Of a stretch of 64,000 bases of DNA, positions 1-8,186 are shown piece by piece (position 1 is the first letter of the stretch; each line of letters starts with the position of its first letter). The notes beneath the pieces are model-generated. The model was given only the letters and a program-made list of their open reading frames with translations. It ran no database searches and had not been told where the DNA came from. Source of the DNA: Flavobacterium potami (GTDB lineage: Bacteria; Bacteroidota; Bacteroidia; Flavobacteriales; Flavobacteriaceae); assembly GCF_020026915.1 (NCBI RefSeq), contig NZ_JAINUY010000002.1, positions 682,001 through 746,000 on the forward strand. Reading direction: 5' to 3'. Position numbers and translations under genes: made by a program.

Positions 1-73
1 TGGTGTTTGTTCCGTAGAGAATGATCTTGATTTTCTCTCTAAAAATCTCGTATTTCGATTTATTTTTTCTCAT
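1..73 (-). CDS. N-terminus of probable ion transporter (cut by window start)
   Basis: A minus-strand reading frame opens with ATG at 73 and runs off the left edge, giving 24 codons. The peptide starts MRKNKSKYEIFREKIKIILY and continues GTNT: a basic amphipathic start with a short hydrophobic stretch. From memory this resembles the start of flavobacterial voltage-gated-type ion transporters, which place this cytoplasmic segment before the first membrane helix. The membrane part lies outside the window, so function is inference only. It is transcribed in the same direction as the next gene. Confidence 0.45.
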   Translation of the reverse strand, partial: MRKNKSKYEIFREKIKIILYGTNT

Positions 74-101
74 ATCGCGAAGATACGTAAAGTTTATCGT
101 A

Positions 102-1463
102 TTAAAAATGCATGATTTTTATTGACTTGCTTTTGCGAATATAGCTTTGAATAATGTTTTTTACATCACGATTGTGCTGCATCGGAATAAGAATATTTTT
201 TAAAATATCTATATTGGTAATTTGATAATTTAAATCGTAATAAGCATAGCCTTTGTAAGTTCCGTTTTCGATTAAGATTGCGCTTCTTTCGTTTATGTTT
301 CTTCCTCTGTCAATTAAAACCATACTCTTGTTTTCGAAACTGTTTTCCGAAATAAATTGCTGTACTCTTAAGTTGTAAACTTCGGGCGTAACTTCACCAA
401 TGCATGCGCCATCACACTCTTTGATTTTGTATTGAAAACATTCTTTTTTGGTTTGATATAAACCTGTCAATTTCTGACATAAATGATATTTTGCCGTGTA
501 TTTGAAAAGCATGTTTTTTCCTTCCTGTAAGGAAGTAAAAGAGGTAATTTCTTTTTTACGGCCGTCTGCTTTTTCGAGTTTTAAATTAATGTGACCGCTT
601 GCATCTTTTTCTGCGTACAAAGCAAAAGGGAAAAAAGATTTTTTCTGTGAGCGATTGTATCGTGGTCGATTTACTTTTACTTCTTGGCTCTCTTTTAAAA
701 GTGCAATTAATTCACTTCCGGTTTCGTCATAAGTTATAGTAAAGACTTCGGCCTGAATTCTTTTGCTTTTGGTTGTTATTCCTGTAAAATGCTGATTAAT
801 TCTTTTTTTGATATTTTGGCTTTTACCAATGTAAATCAAAGTTCCGCCTTCGTTATAGATATAATAAACTCCTGTTTTGGCAGGCATTTGATTTATGAGA
901 TCTAAAAATCGTGGAGAGATTCCTTTTTCTATTTCTAGTTTTATAAAATCTTTTACAATTGTTTTTTCAACATCTTTTTCCAAAAGCATTTTGAACAACT
1001 TGGTCGTTGCCATAGCGTCTCCGCTCGCACGATGTCTGTCTGCCATTGGAATTCCAAGTGAACGTACTAGTTTTCCAAGGCTATATGAAGGCTGTTCTGG
1101 AATTAGTTTTTTTGCTAATTCTACTGTGCAAAGGGTTTTGGCTTCAAAATCGTAGCCTAAACGACGGAATTCTGTACGAAGTATTCTGTAGTCAAAAGAA
1201 GCATTGTGAGCCACAATTACGCAATCTGAAGTGATTTCTATAATACGTTTGGCAACTTCATAGAATTTTGGTGCCGATTGCAACATAGCGTTATTGATTC
1301 CAGTCAGTTTTACTACAAAGGGCTGAATCGGAATTTCGGGATTAACGAGGCTGATGAATTGGTCAACTACTTCATGTCCGTCAAATTTGTAGATGGCGAT
1401 TTCAGTAATTCCCTCTTCATTAAATTGTCCTCCAGTGGTTTCTATGTCAAGTATTGCGTACAT
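102..1463 (-). CDS. DEDDh exonuclease / GIY-YIG nuclease fusion (DnaQ-UvrC/Cho-like)
   Basis: A 453-residue two-nuclease protein. Residues 1-165 form a DEDDh 3'-5' exonuclease like the DNA polymerase III epsilon subunit: LDIETTG supplies D6 and E8, HNASFD supplies D91, and HRASGD supplies H144 and D149. Residues about 195-285 form a GIY-YIG endonuclease domain as in UvrC and Cho (GVYYI at 198-202, YIGKS at 211-215), followed by a C-terminal region with a Cys cluster. The family is known in Bacteroidota and Actinobacteria and is expected to act in DNA repair. I chose the ATG at 1463 because it begins exactly at the exonuclease fold; a longer frame adds 19 hydrophobic residues encoded by intergenic repeat. 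Confidence 0.88.
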   Translation of the reverse strand: MYAILDIETTGGQFNEEGITEIAIYKFDGHEVVDQFISLVNPEIPIQPFVVKLTGINNAMLQSAPKFYEVAKRIIEITSDCVIVAHNASFDYRILRTEFRRLGYDFEAKTLCTVELAKKLIPEQPSYSLGKLVRSLGIPMADRHRASGDAMATTKLFKMLLEKDVEKTIVKDFIKLEIEKGISPRFLDLINQMPAKTGVYYIYNEGGTLIYIGKSQNIKKRINQHFTGITTKSKRIQAEVFTITYDETGSELIALLKESQEVKVNRPRYNRSQKKSFFPFALYAEKDASGHINLKLEKADGRKKEITSFTSLQEGKNMLFKYTAKYHLCQKLTGLYQTKKECFQYKIKECDGACIGEVTPEVYNLRVQQFISENSFENKSMVLIDRGRNINERSAILIENGTYKGYAYYDLNYQITNIDILKNILIPMQHNRDVKNIIQSYIRKSKSIKIMHF

Positions 1464-1464
1464 G

Positions 1465-1566
1465 TTCAATGTCAATGTCAAAAAATCAATGGCAATTACA
1501 ATATCAAAAATCAATATCAATTTTGAAAATTGTTATTGTAATTGCGATTGTCATTGATATTGAAAA
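1465..1566. repeat. AT-rich inverted repeat of ATTGATATTGAAAAT units
   Basis: This spacer carries copies of a short word in both orientations (CAATATCAAAAATCAATATC and, further on, CATTGATATTGAAAAT), so the transcript could fold into a long weak hairpin. Related words recur at 1935-1985 on the other side of the broken four-helix-bundle gene. It is probably a degenerate dispersed intergenic repeat. Confidence 0.55.
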
Positions 1567-1914
1567 TTATTTTTTGTTTATTATCATTTTTGATGAAATA
1601 GCGATAAGCTGCTCGACTTCAATTAGAAGTTTATTTCTTTTGTCGTTATCTCCTTCTTTGATGTAATCTAAAATTTTTAAAGAATTTCTAGATTCTTTTA
1701 ACTCTTTAACAACTTATGAAACTTTAAAAATAAAATCTTTATCTTTTATTGTTCCTTGTGCTTCTCCGAAATTTAATGAAGCGCTTCCTGAAGATCTTAT
1801 TAATTGATTTTTATAGTATTCGTTTTCAAATATTTTTTCTAATTGTCTTGTAAAGAAAATACATTCTCCAGCGAATCGAACTAATCGATCTTCAAAATTG
1901 AATATTTTTTCCAT
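1567..1914 (-). pseudogene. Four-helix-bundle protein (23S rRNA intervening-sequence family), interrupted by a nonsense codon
   Basis: The first 66 codons match the N-terminal half of the four-helix-bundle family (TIGR02436): an early FEDRLVRFAGECI helix and the family signature IRSSGSASLNFGEAQ. Translation stops at TAA (1714-1716), but the same frame continues without a shift for 49 more codons: VVKELKESRNSLKIL and then EVEQLIAISSKMI up to the stop at 1567. The combined length, about 115 residues, is normal for the family. A single base change would restore it, so this is a recent pseudogene or a sequencing error. The family's molecular role is unknown; members also occur as ORFs inside rRNA intervening sequences. 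Confidence 0.8.
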
Positions 1915-1983
1915 TTAAAATTTGTGATTTTTGATTTCTTTACAATTGACATTGATTTTTGAAATTGTAATTGATATTGAAAA

Positions 1984-2637
1984 TCACCTTCCTCCAAAAA
2001 TGCTGCTTCCAATTCTCACTATTGTGCTTCCGCATTCTATAGCTAATTGATAATCTCCAGACATTCCCATCGAAATTGTTTTTAAATCAACAAACTGCAG
2101 TTTTTGGATAGAATCAAAAATAGATTTTAAATGTGTGAATTCTTTTTTTATTTGGTTCTGGTCTTCAGTGAAAGTGGCCATTCCCATCAAACCTAAGATA
2201 CGAATATTTTTTAATTCTTTGAACTCAACAGAAGTTAAAAGTTCATTTAATTCCTTTTCGTCCAAACCAAATTTAGATTCTTCTTCTGCAATATAAATTT
2301 GAAGAAGACAATCTATAATTCTGTTATTTTTTAAAGCTTGTTTATTTATTTCTTGTAATAATTTCAAACTGTCAACACCGTGAATCAAAGTCACATACGG
2401 CGCCATAAATTTGACTTTATTCGACTGAACGTGACCAATCATATGCCATTGAATGTCTTTTGGCATTTGTTCCCATTTTTCAGTCATTTCCTGAATTTTG
2501 TTTTCTCCAAAAATACGTTGACCAGCTTCATAAGCCTGCATCAAGTCTGAAACAGGTTTAGTTTTTGAAACGGCAACTAGAGTTACATGTTCAGGTAAAG
2601 TTGCCTTGATTGTATTTAAATTCGATTGAATCGACAT
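1984..2637 (-). CDS. YggS/PLPBP family pyridoxal-phosphate homeostasis protein
   Basis: A 217-residue protein, close to the usual YggS length. These proteins bind PLP in an alanine-racemase-like TIM barrel and buffer vitamin B6 and amino-acid homeostasis without known catalytic activity. The PLP lysine is K25 in VAVSKTKP, followed by FGENKIQEM and WHMIGHVQSNK; the C-terminal MGMSGDYQLAI and G(S)TIVRIGSSIFG are the phosphate-binding signatures. It lies 12 bases downstream of the 3-hydroxyacyl-CoA dehydrogenase gene on the same strand, so the two are probably cotranscribed. Confidence 0.93.
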   Translation of the reverse strand: MSIQSNLNTIKATLPEHVTLVAVSKTKPVSDLMQAYEAGQRIFGENKIQEMTEKWEQMPKDIQWHMIGHVQSNKVKFMAPYVTLIHGVDSLKLLQEINKQALKNNRIIDCLLQIYIAEEESKFGLDEKELNELLTSVEFKELKNIRILGLMGMATFTEDQNQIKKEFTHLKSIFDSIQKLQFVDLKTISMGMSGDYQLAIECGSTIVRIGSSIFGGR

Positions 2638-2649
2638 GATATTTCTTTT

Positions 2650-3543
2650 TTATGAGAGAATAAACTGCTTCGAGATTTTCTCTGCTTTTTTACTTTCGCT
2701 ATAATCGTAAAAACCTTCACCAGATTTTACTCCCAATTTTCCAGCTCTAACCATATTTACTAAAAGTGGGCAAGGAGCATATTTTGGATTTTTGAATCCG
2801 TCGTACATTACATTAAGGATTGCAAGACAAACATCTAGACCAATAAAATCAGCCAATTGAAGAGGTCCCATCGGGTGGCCCATTCCTAATTTCATTACCG
2901 TGTCGATTTCATAAACTCCAGCCACTTTATTGTATAACGTTTCAATTGCTTCGTTTAGCATTGGCATTAAAATTCTGTTTGCCACAAAACCAGGATAATC
3001 GTTTACTTCAACAGGAACTTTACCTAATTTTTCAGATAAATTCATGATGATTTTGGTTACTTCATCACTTGTATTGTATCCGCGAATGATTTCAACCAAT
3101 TTCATAATCGGCACCGGATTCATAAAGTGCATTCCGATAACGCGCTCAGGATGTGCTACAACAGCACCAATTTGTGTAATTGAAATAGAAGAAGTATTAG
3201 TTGCTAAAATCGTATTGTGAGAGCAATATTCATTTAATTGTTTGAAGATGTTCAGTTTTAATTCCACATTTTCAGTTGCAGCTTCAACTACTAAATCAAC
3301 GCCTACAACACCATCTTTTATATCTGTATACGTAATGATATTAGTGATCGTTCTGGCAACATCTTCCTGCGTAATTGTTCCTTTAGATAACATTCTATCT
3401 AAATTGGCTGCAATAGTTGCCATTCCTTTATCTAATGATTTTTCAGAAACGTCGATTAATTTTACGGTAAATCCGCTTTGCGCGAAAGTATGCGCAATTC
3501 CGTTACCCATTGTTCCAGCTCCAATTACAGCTATTGTTTTCAT
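2650..3543 (-). CDS. 3-hydroxyacyl-CoA (3-hydroxybutyryl-CoA) dehydrogenase
   Basis: A 297-residue NAD-dependent dehydrogenase that oxidises (S)-3-hydroxyacyl-CoA to 3-ketoacyl-CoA, or the reverse. The Rossmann motif GAGTMGNGIAHTF is at residues 8-20. The catalytic dyad is visible as H139 in GMHFMNPVP and E151 in KLVEIIRG, and the C-terminal helical domain carries the substrate-binding NRILMPMLNEA segment. The single-domain form, without a fused enoyl-CoA hydratase, is typical of the Hbd/PaaH group. The exact chain-length preference cannot be read from sequence. It probably leads the transcript that includes the yggS-like gene. Confidence 0.92.
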   Translation of the reverse strand: MKTIAVIGAGTMGNGIAHTFAQSGFTVKLIDVSEKSLDKGMATIAANLDRMLSKGTITQEDVARTITNIITYTDIKDGVVGVDLVVEAATENVELKLNIFKQLNEYCSHNTILATNTSSISITQIGAVVAHPERVIGMHFMNPVPIMKLVEIIRGYNTSDEVTKIIMNLSEKLGKVPVEVNDYPGFVANRILMPMLNEAIETLYNKVAGVYEIDTVMKLGMGHPMGPLQLADFIGLDVCLAILNVMYDGFKNPKYAPCPLLVNMVRAGKLGVKSGEGFYDYSESKKAEKISKQFILS

Positions 3544-3568
3544 ATTTTGGTAGATATTTTTTTATGAT

Positions 3569-3610
3569 TTAGCCACGAATTCACTAATTAATTCGTGAAT
3601 TCGTGGCTAA
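3569..3610. repeat. Perfect 16-bp inverted repeat of the GCCACGAATT family
   Basis: TTAGCCACGAATTCAC at 3569-3584 and its exact reverse complement at 3595-3610 enclose a 10-base loop. It lies between two minus-strand genes and may act as a terminator or mRNA-stabilising hairpin. Related hairpins occur at 21793, 23115, 28403 and 59150. Confidence 0.85.
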
Positions 3611-3630
3611 TTTATTTTTTTGAAATTTAC

Positions 3631-4596
3631 TTATTTATTGAAACAATCAATAATTTGATATGCCACTCGCAATGCATCAGTTGCTTGCTCCAATGTTACA
3701 ACAGGAGTTGTATCGTTGGTGATCGCATCAGCAAATGAATTTAACTCGTCCAAAATTGCATTGTTTTGTTCTACATCTGGATTCGTGAAATAGATTTGTT
3801 TCTTTACGCCTTCGGCATTTTGAAGAATCATATCAAAATCTCCAGGAACTTCTGGCGCGTCTTTCATACGAACCACTTCGCATTTTTTTTCTAAAAAGTC
3901 AACCGAAATGTAAGCGTCTTTTTGAAAGAAACGTGACTTACGCATATTTTTTAATGAAATTCTGCTTGCTGTTAAATTTGCTACGCATCCGTTTTCGAAT
4001 TCGATTCTAGCGTTGGCAATATCTGGAGTATCGCTAATTACTGATACGCCACTAGCGTGAATGTCTTTTACTTTTGAGTTAACAACACTTAAAATAGCAT
4101 CAATATCATGAATCATTAAATCTAAAACCACAGGAACATCTGTACCACGCGGATTAAATTCTGCCAAACGATGCGTTTCTATAAACATCGGATTTTCGAT
4201 CATGTTTTTTGTAGCAATAAAAGCGGGATTAAAGCGCTCTACGTGACCAACTTGACCTTTCACATTGTATTCTTTGGCTAAAGCAATGATTTCTTCGGCT
4301 TCTTCTACCGTGTTGGCAATTGGTTTTTCTATAAAGATATGTTTTCCAGATTTGATCGCAACTTTTGCACATTTGTAGTGTGAAAGTGTTGGAGTGACAA
4401 TATCAATCACGTCGACAGCGTGAATGAGTTTTGCAATTGTGCTGAAGTTTTTATAGCCAAACTCTTTTGAGATTCTTTCGGCATTTTCTTGATTTTCGTC
4501 GTAAAATCCAACTAATTCGTATTTGTCAGATTGTTGTAATAAGCGTAAATGTATTTTACCAAGATGACCAGCACCTAAAACTCCTACTTTTAACAT
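3631..4596 (-). CDS. Gfo/Idh/MocA family NAD(P)-dependent oxidoreductase
   Basis: A 321-residue protein with the Gfo/Idh/MocA layout. It has an N-terminal Rossmann fold with GAGHLGKIHL (residues 8-17), the EKPIAN motif (E90-K91-P92) that carries the family's conserved lysine, and a C-terminal alpha/beta substrate domain with VLDLMIHDIDAI. Substrates in this family are mostly sugars, sugar derivatives or inositols. Nothing nearby fixes the substrate, so a specific name is not justified. The ATG at 4596 begins exactly at the Rossmann fold. Confidence 0.88.
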   Translation of the reverse strand: MLKVGVLGAGHLGKIHLRLLQQSDKYELVGFYDENQENAERISKEFGYKNFSTIAKLIHAVDVIDIVTPTLSHYKCAKVAIKSGKHIFIEKPIANTVEEAEEIIALAKEYNVKGQVGHVERFNPAFIATKNMIENPMFIETHRLAEFNPRGTDVPVVLDLMIHDIDAILSVVNSKVKDIHASGVSVISDTPDIANARIEFENGCVANLTASRISLKNMRKSRFFQKDAYISVDFLEKKCEVVRMKDAPEVPGDFDMILQNAEGVKKQIYFTNPDVEQNNAILDELNSFADAITNDTTPVVTLEQATDALRVAYQIIDCFNK

Positions 4597-4932
4597 GAGA
4601 ATGTATTTTAAACAAAAATATAATTTATTTGTTTAACGTGAAAATGAATTTAGCGAATTATGGATTGTGATTTGTGAAATGTTTGTTGTTAGTTATGAGT
4701 TGTTGGTCGTTTTTTGCGTGTTGTTGGTCGTAAATTACATCTTTGTCTTCGATTGTAACCTTGAGCGAAGTCGAAAGGCGTATAATTAAAACATTAAAGC
4801 CTTCGACTTCGCTTAGCCTGACAATTTATCGCTTTTAACTTTCGACTTTTGACTTTACACTTTATTATTTAAAAATCAATATTTGAAATCCTCTTTTGTT
4901 TCTTATTTTTGCCAAAATAAAACCTACCCATT
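4597..4932. other. Intergenic region with a GAGCGAAGTCGAAGGC inverted repeat and the pcm promoter
   Basis: No gene is visible in these 336 bases. At 4759-4779 and 4799-4823 there are two copies, in opposite orientation, of a sequence around GAGCGAAGTCGAA; a half copy recurs at 46696-46719. Low-complexity GTTGTTGGTCGT repeats precede it. The right end contains the promoter of the isoaspartate methyltransferase gene. Confidence 0.65.
4882..4911 (+). promoter_or_regulatory. Bacteroidota-type promoter of pcm
   Basis: TTTG at 4882-4885 and TATTTTTG at 4904-4911 are 18 bases apart and fit the Bacteroidota consensus TTTG-N~17-20-TAnnTTTG. The predicted transcript starts near 4918, about 15 bases before the TTG start of pcm. 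Confidence 0.7.
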
Positions 4933-5574
4933 TTGAGAGACACTGCCAAACATCAAGGACTTCGCAATCAATTAGTAACTACTTTAGAGCAAAAAGGAAT
5001 TACTGATAGAGCGGTTCTGGAAGCGATAAAAAAAATCCCGAGACACCTTTTTTTGAATTCAAGTTTTGAAGATTACGCATATCAGGACAAAGCATTTCCT
5101 ATTGGAGCAGGACAGACTATTTCTCAGCCTTATACGGTTGCTTTTCAGTCGCAATTGCTTGAAGTTAAGAGAGATCATAAAGTTTTAGAAATAGGAACAG
5201 GCTCTGGTTATCAAACTGCAGTTTTGTTTATGCTTGGCGCTAAAGTATTTACTGTTGAAAGACAAAGTGAATTATTTAAGACAACTTCAAATTTATTTCC
5301 AAAGTTAAACATTCGTCCAAAACATGTTTCTTTTGGAGATGGTTATAAAGGATTGCCAAATTTTGCTCCGTTTGACAGTATTATAGTTACAGCTGGTGCT
5401 CCATTTATTCCGCAGCCTTTAATGGCTCAGTTGAAAATAGGAGGAAGGCTTGTTATTCCGCTAGGAGAAGATGTTCAGATTATGACATTATTAATCAGAA
5501 AGAATGAAACTCAATTTGAAAAACATGAGTTTGGAGAGTTTAGATTTGTTCCTTTATTAGAAGATAAAAATTAA
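4933..5574 (+). CDS. pcm: Protein-L-isoaspartate O-methyltransferase
   Basis: A 213-residue SAM-dependent methyltransferase that methylates isoaspartyl residues in damaged proteins and so starts their repair. The family core is present: GAGQTISQPYTVA (substrate-binding loop), LEIGTGSGYQTAVL (SAM motif I), VFTVERQ, and the DSIIVTAGAP and GGRLVIPLG segments. The reading frame starts with TTG at 4933; the translated sequence from this codon fits the family N-terminus and no ATG or GTG fits as well. The promoter lies at 4882-4911 and an intrinsic terminator follows directly. Confidence 0.93.
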   Translation: MRDTAKHQGLRNQLVTTLEQKGITDRAVLEAIKKIPRHLFLNSSFEDYAYQDKAFPIGAGQTISQPYTVAFQSQLLEVKRDHKVLEIGTGSGYQTAVLFMLGAKVFTVERQSELFKTTSNLFPKLNIRPKHVSFGDGYKGLPNFAPFDSIIVTAGAPFIPQPLMAQLKIGGRLVIPLGEDVQIMTLLIRKNETQFEKHEFGEFRFVPLLEDKN

Positions 5575-5576
5575 AA

Positions 5577-5604
5577 GAAAAGCCCGTTTTATACGGGCTT
5601 TTTT
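5577..5604. terminator. Intrinsic terminator shared by pcm and the HTH-Fic gene
   Basis: AAGCCCGT (5580-5587) pairs with ACGGGCTT (5593-5600), flanked by A-rich and T-rich tails on both sides. It follows the pcm stop by 2 bases and abuts the stop of the convergent gene, so it can serve both directions. Confidence 0.88.
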
Positions 5605-6652
5605 ATTGAGTTAGAATTGAAATGTATCTTTCTAAACTTTCTTTTTCTCTTTGTGCAATGAAAAGGAAAAAATCTTCTTTGTCTTTTTTAGTTTGGGCTA
5701 TTTCTAAAGATTGATAGTATTGCATTCGATTTTCATAATCACCTTTAATATTGGCTATTGGATACCCTTTTTGCATCAATATTAAATTCATAATTAATCT
5801 TGACGTTCTGCCATTCCCATCAATAAAAGGATGAATTGTGACTAAACGTTCGTGCATTTCAGCAGCTAGAATGACGGTATGCAATTTGTTTTTGTTGATT
5901 TCATACCAAATAAAATACTCCTCCATTTCTTGTTGAAGCATTAAAGGTTGTGGAGGCATGTGCGAACTTCCTTGTATCATTACTTGAACTTTTCTGTAAC
6001 GTCCTGCATCCTCTGGAATAATTCCTCGAAGAATTAAATTATGAATTGATAAAACATCCCGTTCGTTTAACGAATTGCTTTTGTTCATCAATTCTTTTAT
6101 AAAACCAATTGCTTCTTGGTGGTTTATAGCTTCAAGATGTTCGCGCATACTTTTTCCGGAAATTGTCAAACCTTCATTAATAACCATGTCAGTTTCACGA
6201 AGCGTCAAGGTATTTCCTTCAATTCTATTACTTTCAAAAGTGTATTCTAATTCGAGTGCTTGTTTAATTTTAAAACTGTCAAACTGGCGATGCGAATCTA
6301 GTTTTTCTTTTAATGAATCAATTTCTTTTAGAATCTTTTCTAATGAAGTTGATAATTTAAGATTTGAAACTGTTTTGTTGTATTTGATTTCATCTTCGGC
6401 AACTTTTAAAGCCTTCAAAGCAAATTCATCATCACCAATTTCATAAAGGATTTTTTCTTTAAGCCAGCCGACCATTAAAGTTTCATAATCAATTTCTAAA
6501 AGCTGAGATAGTTTAGTTACTTGGTCTTTAGTTGGTTTTCTAGTACCAGATTCAAATTTGCTAATTAAAGCCTGATCAATACCAGCGAGCTGAGCCAATT
6601 CGCGAGTTTTTAAGCCTTTTTGTTCTCTAGCATTTTTTAAAAGTGATTTCAT
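5603..6652 (-). CDS. HTH (XRE)-Fic fusion protein, probable AMP-transferase with class II self-inhibition
   Basis: A 349-residue protein. Residues 1-60 form a Cro/C1-type helix-turn-helix (TRELAQLAGIDQALISKFES). Residues about 120-345 form a Fic domain with the active-site motif HPFIDGNGR at 274-282, which supplies the base H274 and the phosphate-binding loop. SNRIEG at 141-146 fits the (S/T)xxxE(G/N) inhibitory motif placed N-terminal to the Fic core, as in class II Fic proteins, so the enzyme is probably autoinhibited. Fic proteins usually transfer AMP from ATP to a hydroxyl of a target protein. No separate antitoxin gene is adjacent, which fits in-cis inhibition. The target is unknown. Confidence 0.9.
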   Translation of the reverse strand: MKSLLKNAREQKGLKTRELAQLAGIDQALISKFESGTRKPTKDQVTKLSQLLEIDYETLMVGWLKEKILYEIGDDEFALKALKVAEDEIKYNKTVSNLKLSTSLEKILKEIDSLKEKLDSHRQFDSFKIKQALELEYTFESNRIEGNTLTLRETDMVINEGLTISGKSMREHLEAINHQEAIGFIKELMNKSNSLNERDVLSIHNLILRGIIPEDAGRYRKVQVMIQGSSHMPPQPLMLQQEMEEYFIWYEINKNKLHTVILAAEMHERLVTIHPFIDGNGRTSRLIMNLILMQKGYPIANIKGDYENRMQYYQSLEIAQTKKDKEDFFLFIAQREKESLERYISILTQ

Positions 6653-6737
6653 TTTATGAAAAATTTAGTCTTGACAAAATTAGTCAATTTCAAGGATAAA
6701 ATAAAAGCAGCATTTTGAAATACTGCTTTTAGATTTT

Positions 6738-7376
6738 TTATTTTGGAGGAAGCGAACCGTCTTTTCTCATTTCTTTTACAACTGCTTGCATTATGGCGTC
6801 TACAGTTTGCCCTAAGTCTGTAACATATTGAGATTCTGTTGTTCCTGTCCAGATTAGTTTGTTTTGTTTTAATGAAAATACGTTGGTTTCTACCATATAA
6901 GATGTAGTTTCTTGGTAGTATCCTGGATCGTAGAAGTTTGGTGAGTACATTCCGTACCAATTTCCGAATCCGTAGCCATACATTCCCGAGTAAAGTCCAT
7001 CAAAACCTCCATAATACATTCCTGTGTAAGTGCCGGGAACATAAGATGTTTCTTTTTCTTTACTAACTAAACGCATACTGATAACACCGTCAAAGTTTTC
7101 ATCTTGCAAAATCTTTAATTTTTGTTCCTTTGTTAGGTTAGAAGACGCATTTAAGTATTGATACGAAGTCTTGAATATCGGATTGTTTGTCGCAATTCTG
7201 TTTTCGGTTATTCTTCTCGAAGCTTCATCTTTAACCAAAGCTACAACTAAAACTTTTTTAAAATGTTCCTGAGTAATCGTGACATCGGGATCTCTCCAGC
7301 TGTTTACAATTGAAGTGTTACTGCCACATCCTGAGAATAAAAGGATAGTAATCAGCAGAATTAGATGCTTTTTCAT
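6738..7376 (-). CDS. DUF4136-like lipoprotein
   Basis: A 212-residue protein. A signal peptide ends in a lipobox (LLFSGCG, Cys at residue 17), so it is predicted to be lipid-anchored. The mature part begins with SIVNSWRDPDVTI, a pattern shared with DUF4136 lipoproteins, and contains a Gly/Tyr-rich stretch (residues about 105-140, GMYYGGFDGLYSGMYGYGFG). The function of this family is not known. It lies between the HTH-Fic gene and smpB on the same strand, with clear gaps on both sides, so it is probably transcribed alone. Confidence 0.75.
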   Translation of the reverse strand: MKKHLILLITILLFSGCGSNTSIVNSWRDPDVTITQEHFKKVLVVALVKDEASRRITENRIATNNPIFKTSYQYLNASSNLTKEQKLKILQDENFDGVISMRLVSKEKETSYVPGTYTGMYYGGFDGLYSGMYGYGFGNWYGMYSPNFYDPGYYQETTSYMVETNVFSLKQNKLIWTGTTESQYVTDLGQTVDAIMQAVVKEMRKDGSLPPK

Positions 7377-7456
7377 ATTTTATGGTTATATTATTTGTAG
7401 TAAAAATAACAATAAAATTTCATAAAAGCATCATTTTTAATAAATTAAAATACGCT

Positions 7457-7912
7457 TTAATTGTATGCTTTTTTAATTCTGTCGAGATCGCGTTTTGTGT
7501 CCTGTTCTTTTAAAGATTCACGTTTGTCGTAGTTTTTCTTTCCTTTACAAAGTCCGATTTGCAATTTAGCAAGACCTTTTTCATTTGTAAATAATTTTAA
7601 AGGAATAATGGTAAGTCCTTTTGCCTGAACACTTTTATGAAGTGTCTTCAATTCTTTTTTATTAAGAAGTAATTTTCTTTCGCTTCTTGATTTATGATTG
7701 AACTGATTTCCAAAAGAATATTCTTCGATATAAGTATTGATAGCAAAGAGCTCCATGCCACTGAACTCACAAAAGCTTTCAGTGATATTCGCTTTTCCTA
7801 AACGAATTGATTTGATTTCTGTACCAGCTAGAACAATTCCAGCAGTATAGGTATCGATTATTTCGTAATCAAAACGGGCTCTTTTATTTAATATATTGAC
7901 TGATTTTAACAT
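7457..7912 (-). CDS. smpB: SsrA-binding protein SmpB
   Basis: A 151-residue protein that binds tmRNA and brings it to stalled ribosomes for trans-translation. Visible family segments are the N-terminal NKRARFDYEIIDTYTAGIVLAGTEIKSIR fold (split here: residues about 8-37), the central HKSRSERKLLLNKKEL, and the basic C-terminal tail GKKNYDKRESLKEQDTKRD that mimics a decoding helix. The length is normal. No ssrA gene is visible next to it in this window. Confidence 0.97.
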   Translation of the reverse strand: MLKSVNILNKRARFDYEIIDTYTAGIVLAGTEIKSIRLGKANITESFCEFSGMELFAINTYIEEYSFGNQFNHKSRSERKLLLNKKELKTLHKSVQAKGLTIIPLKLFTNEKGLAKLQIGLCKGKKNYDKRESLKEQDTKRDLDRIKKAYN

Positions 7913-8091
7913 GAGTGCAAATGTAAGACAAAATTGAAAAACTTTATACTGGCTAAGATAATTAAAGTTTTTTTTTAATCTATGATTTTAATCAGCCATA
8001 GTAGAAAAGCTTACGGCTAAGTTTGCATTGTGATTTAATGCAGTTTTAATTAATGCTATGACTTAAATTCTTATTCTAATTTATTCTTTAT

Positions 8092-8124
8092 TTGATTAAT
8101 GTAAAATTCAATTTAGTAATTTTG
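8092..8124 (+). promoter_or_regulatory. Bacteroidota-type promoter of the DUF2132 gene
   Basis: TAATTTTG at 8117-8124 is a perfect TAnnTTTG element, with TTG at 8092-8094 about 22 bases upstream. Transcription would start near 8131, so the hairpin at 8134-8162 would sit at the very 5' end of the mRNA. Confidence 0.6.
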
Positions 8125-8133
8125 CAAAAAAAG

Positions 8134-8164
8134 AAAGACCATACTTTTTGAGTATGGTCTTTTT
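8134..8164 (+). promoter_or_regulatory. Terminator-like hairpin at the 5' end of the DUF2132 transcript
   Basis: AAAGACCATACT (8134-8145) and AGTATGGTCTTT (8151-8162) form a perfect 12-bp stem with a 5-base loop, followed by T residues. The upstream gene (smpB) reads away, so no plus-strand gene needs a terminator here. It follows the promoter by about 10 bases and precedes the start codon by 23 bases, so it may be an attenuator or a 5' stabilising hairpin. Confidence 0.7.
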
Positions 8165-8186
8165 GATAGTATTTAAAAAATATAAA

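Noticed and set aside
6649..6960. 103-codon minus-strand frame
   Set aside because: It overlaps the DUF4136 lipoprotein gene in another frame and has unlike-protein composition (rich in Arg, Asn, Lys); taken as a shadow.
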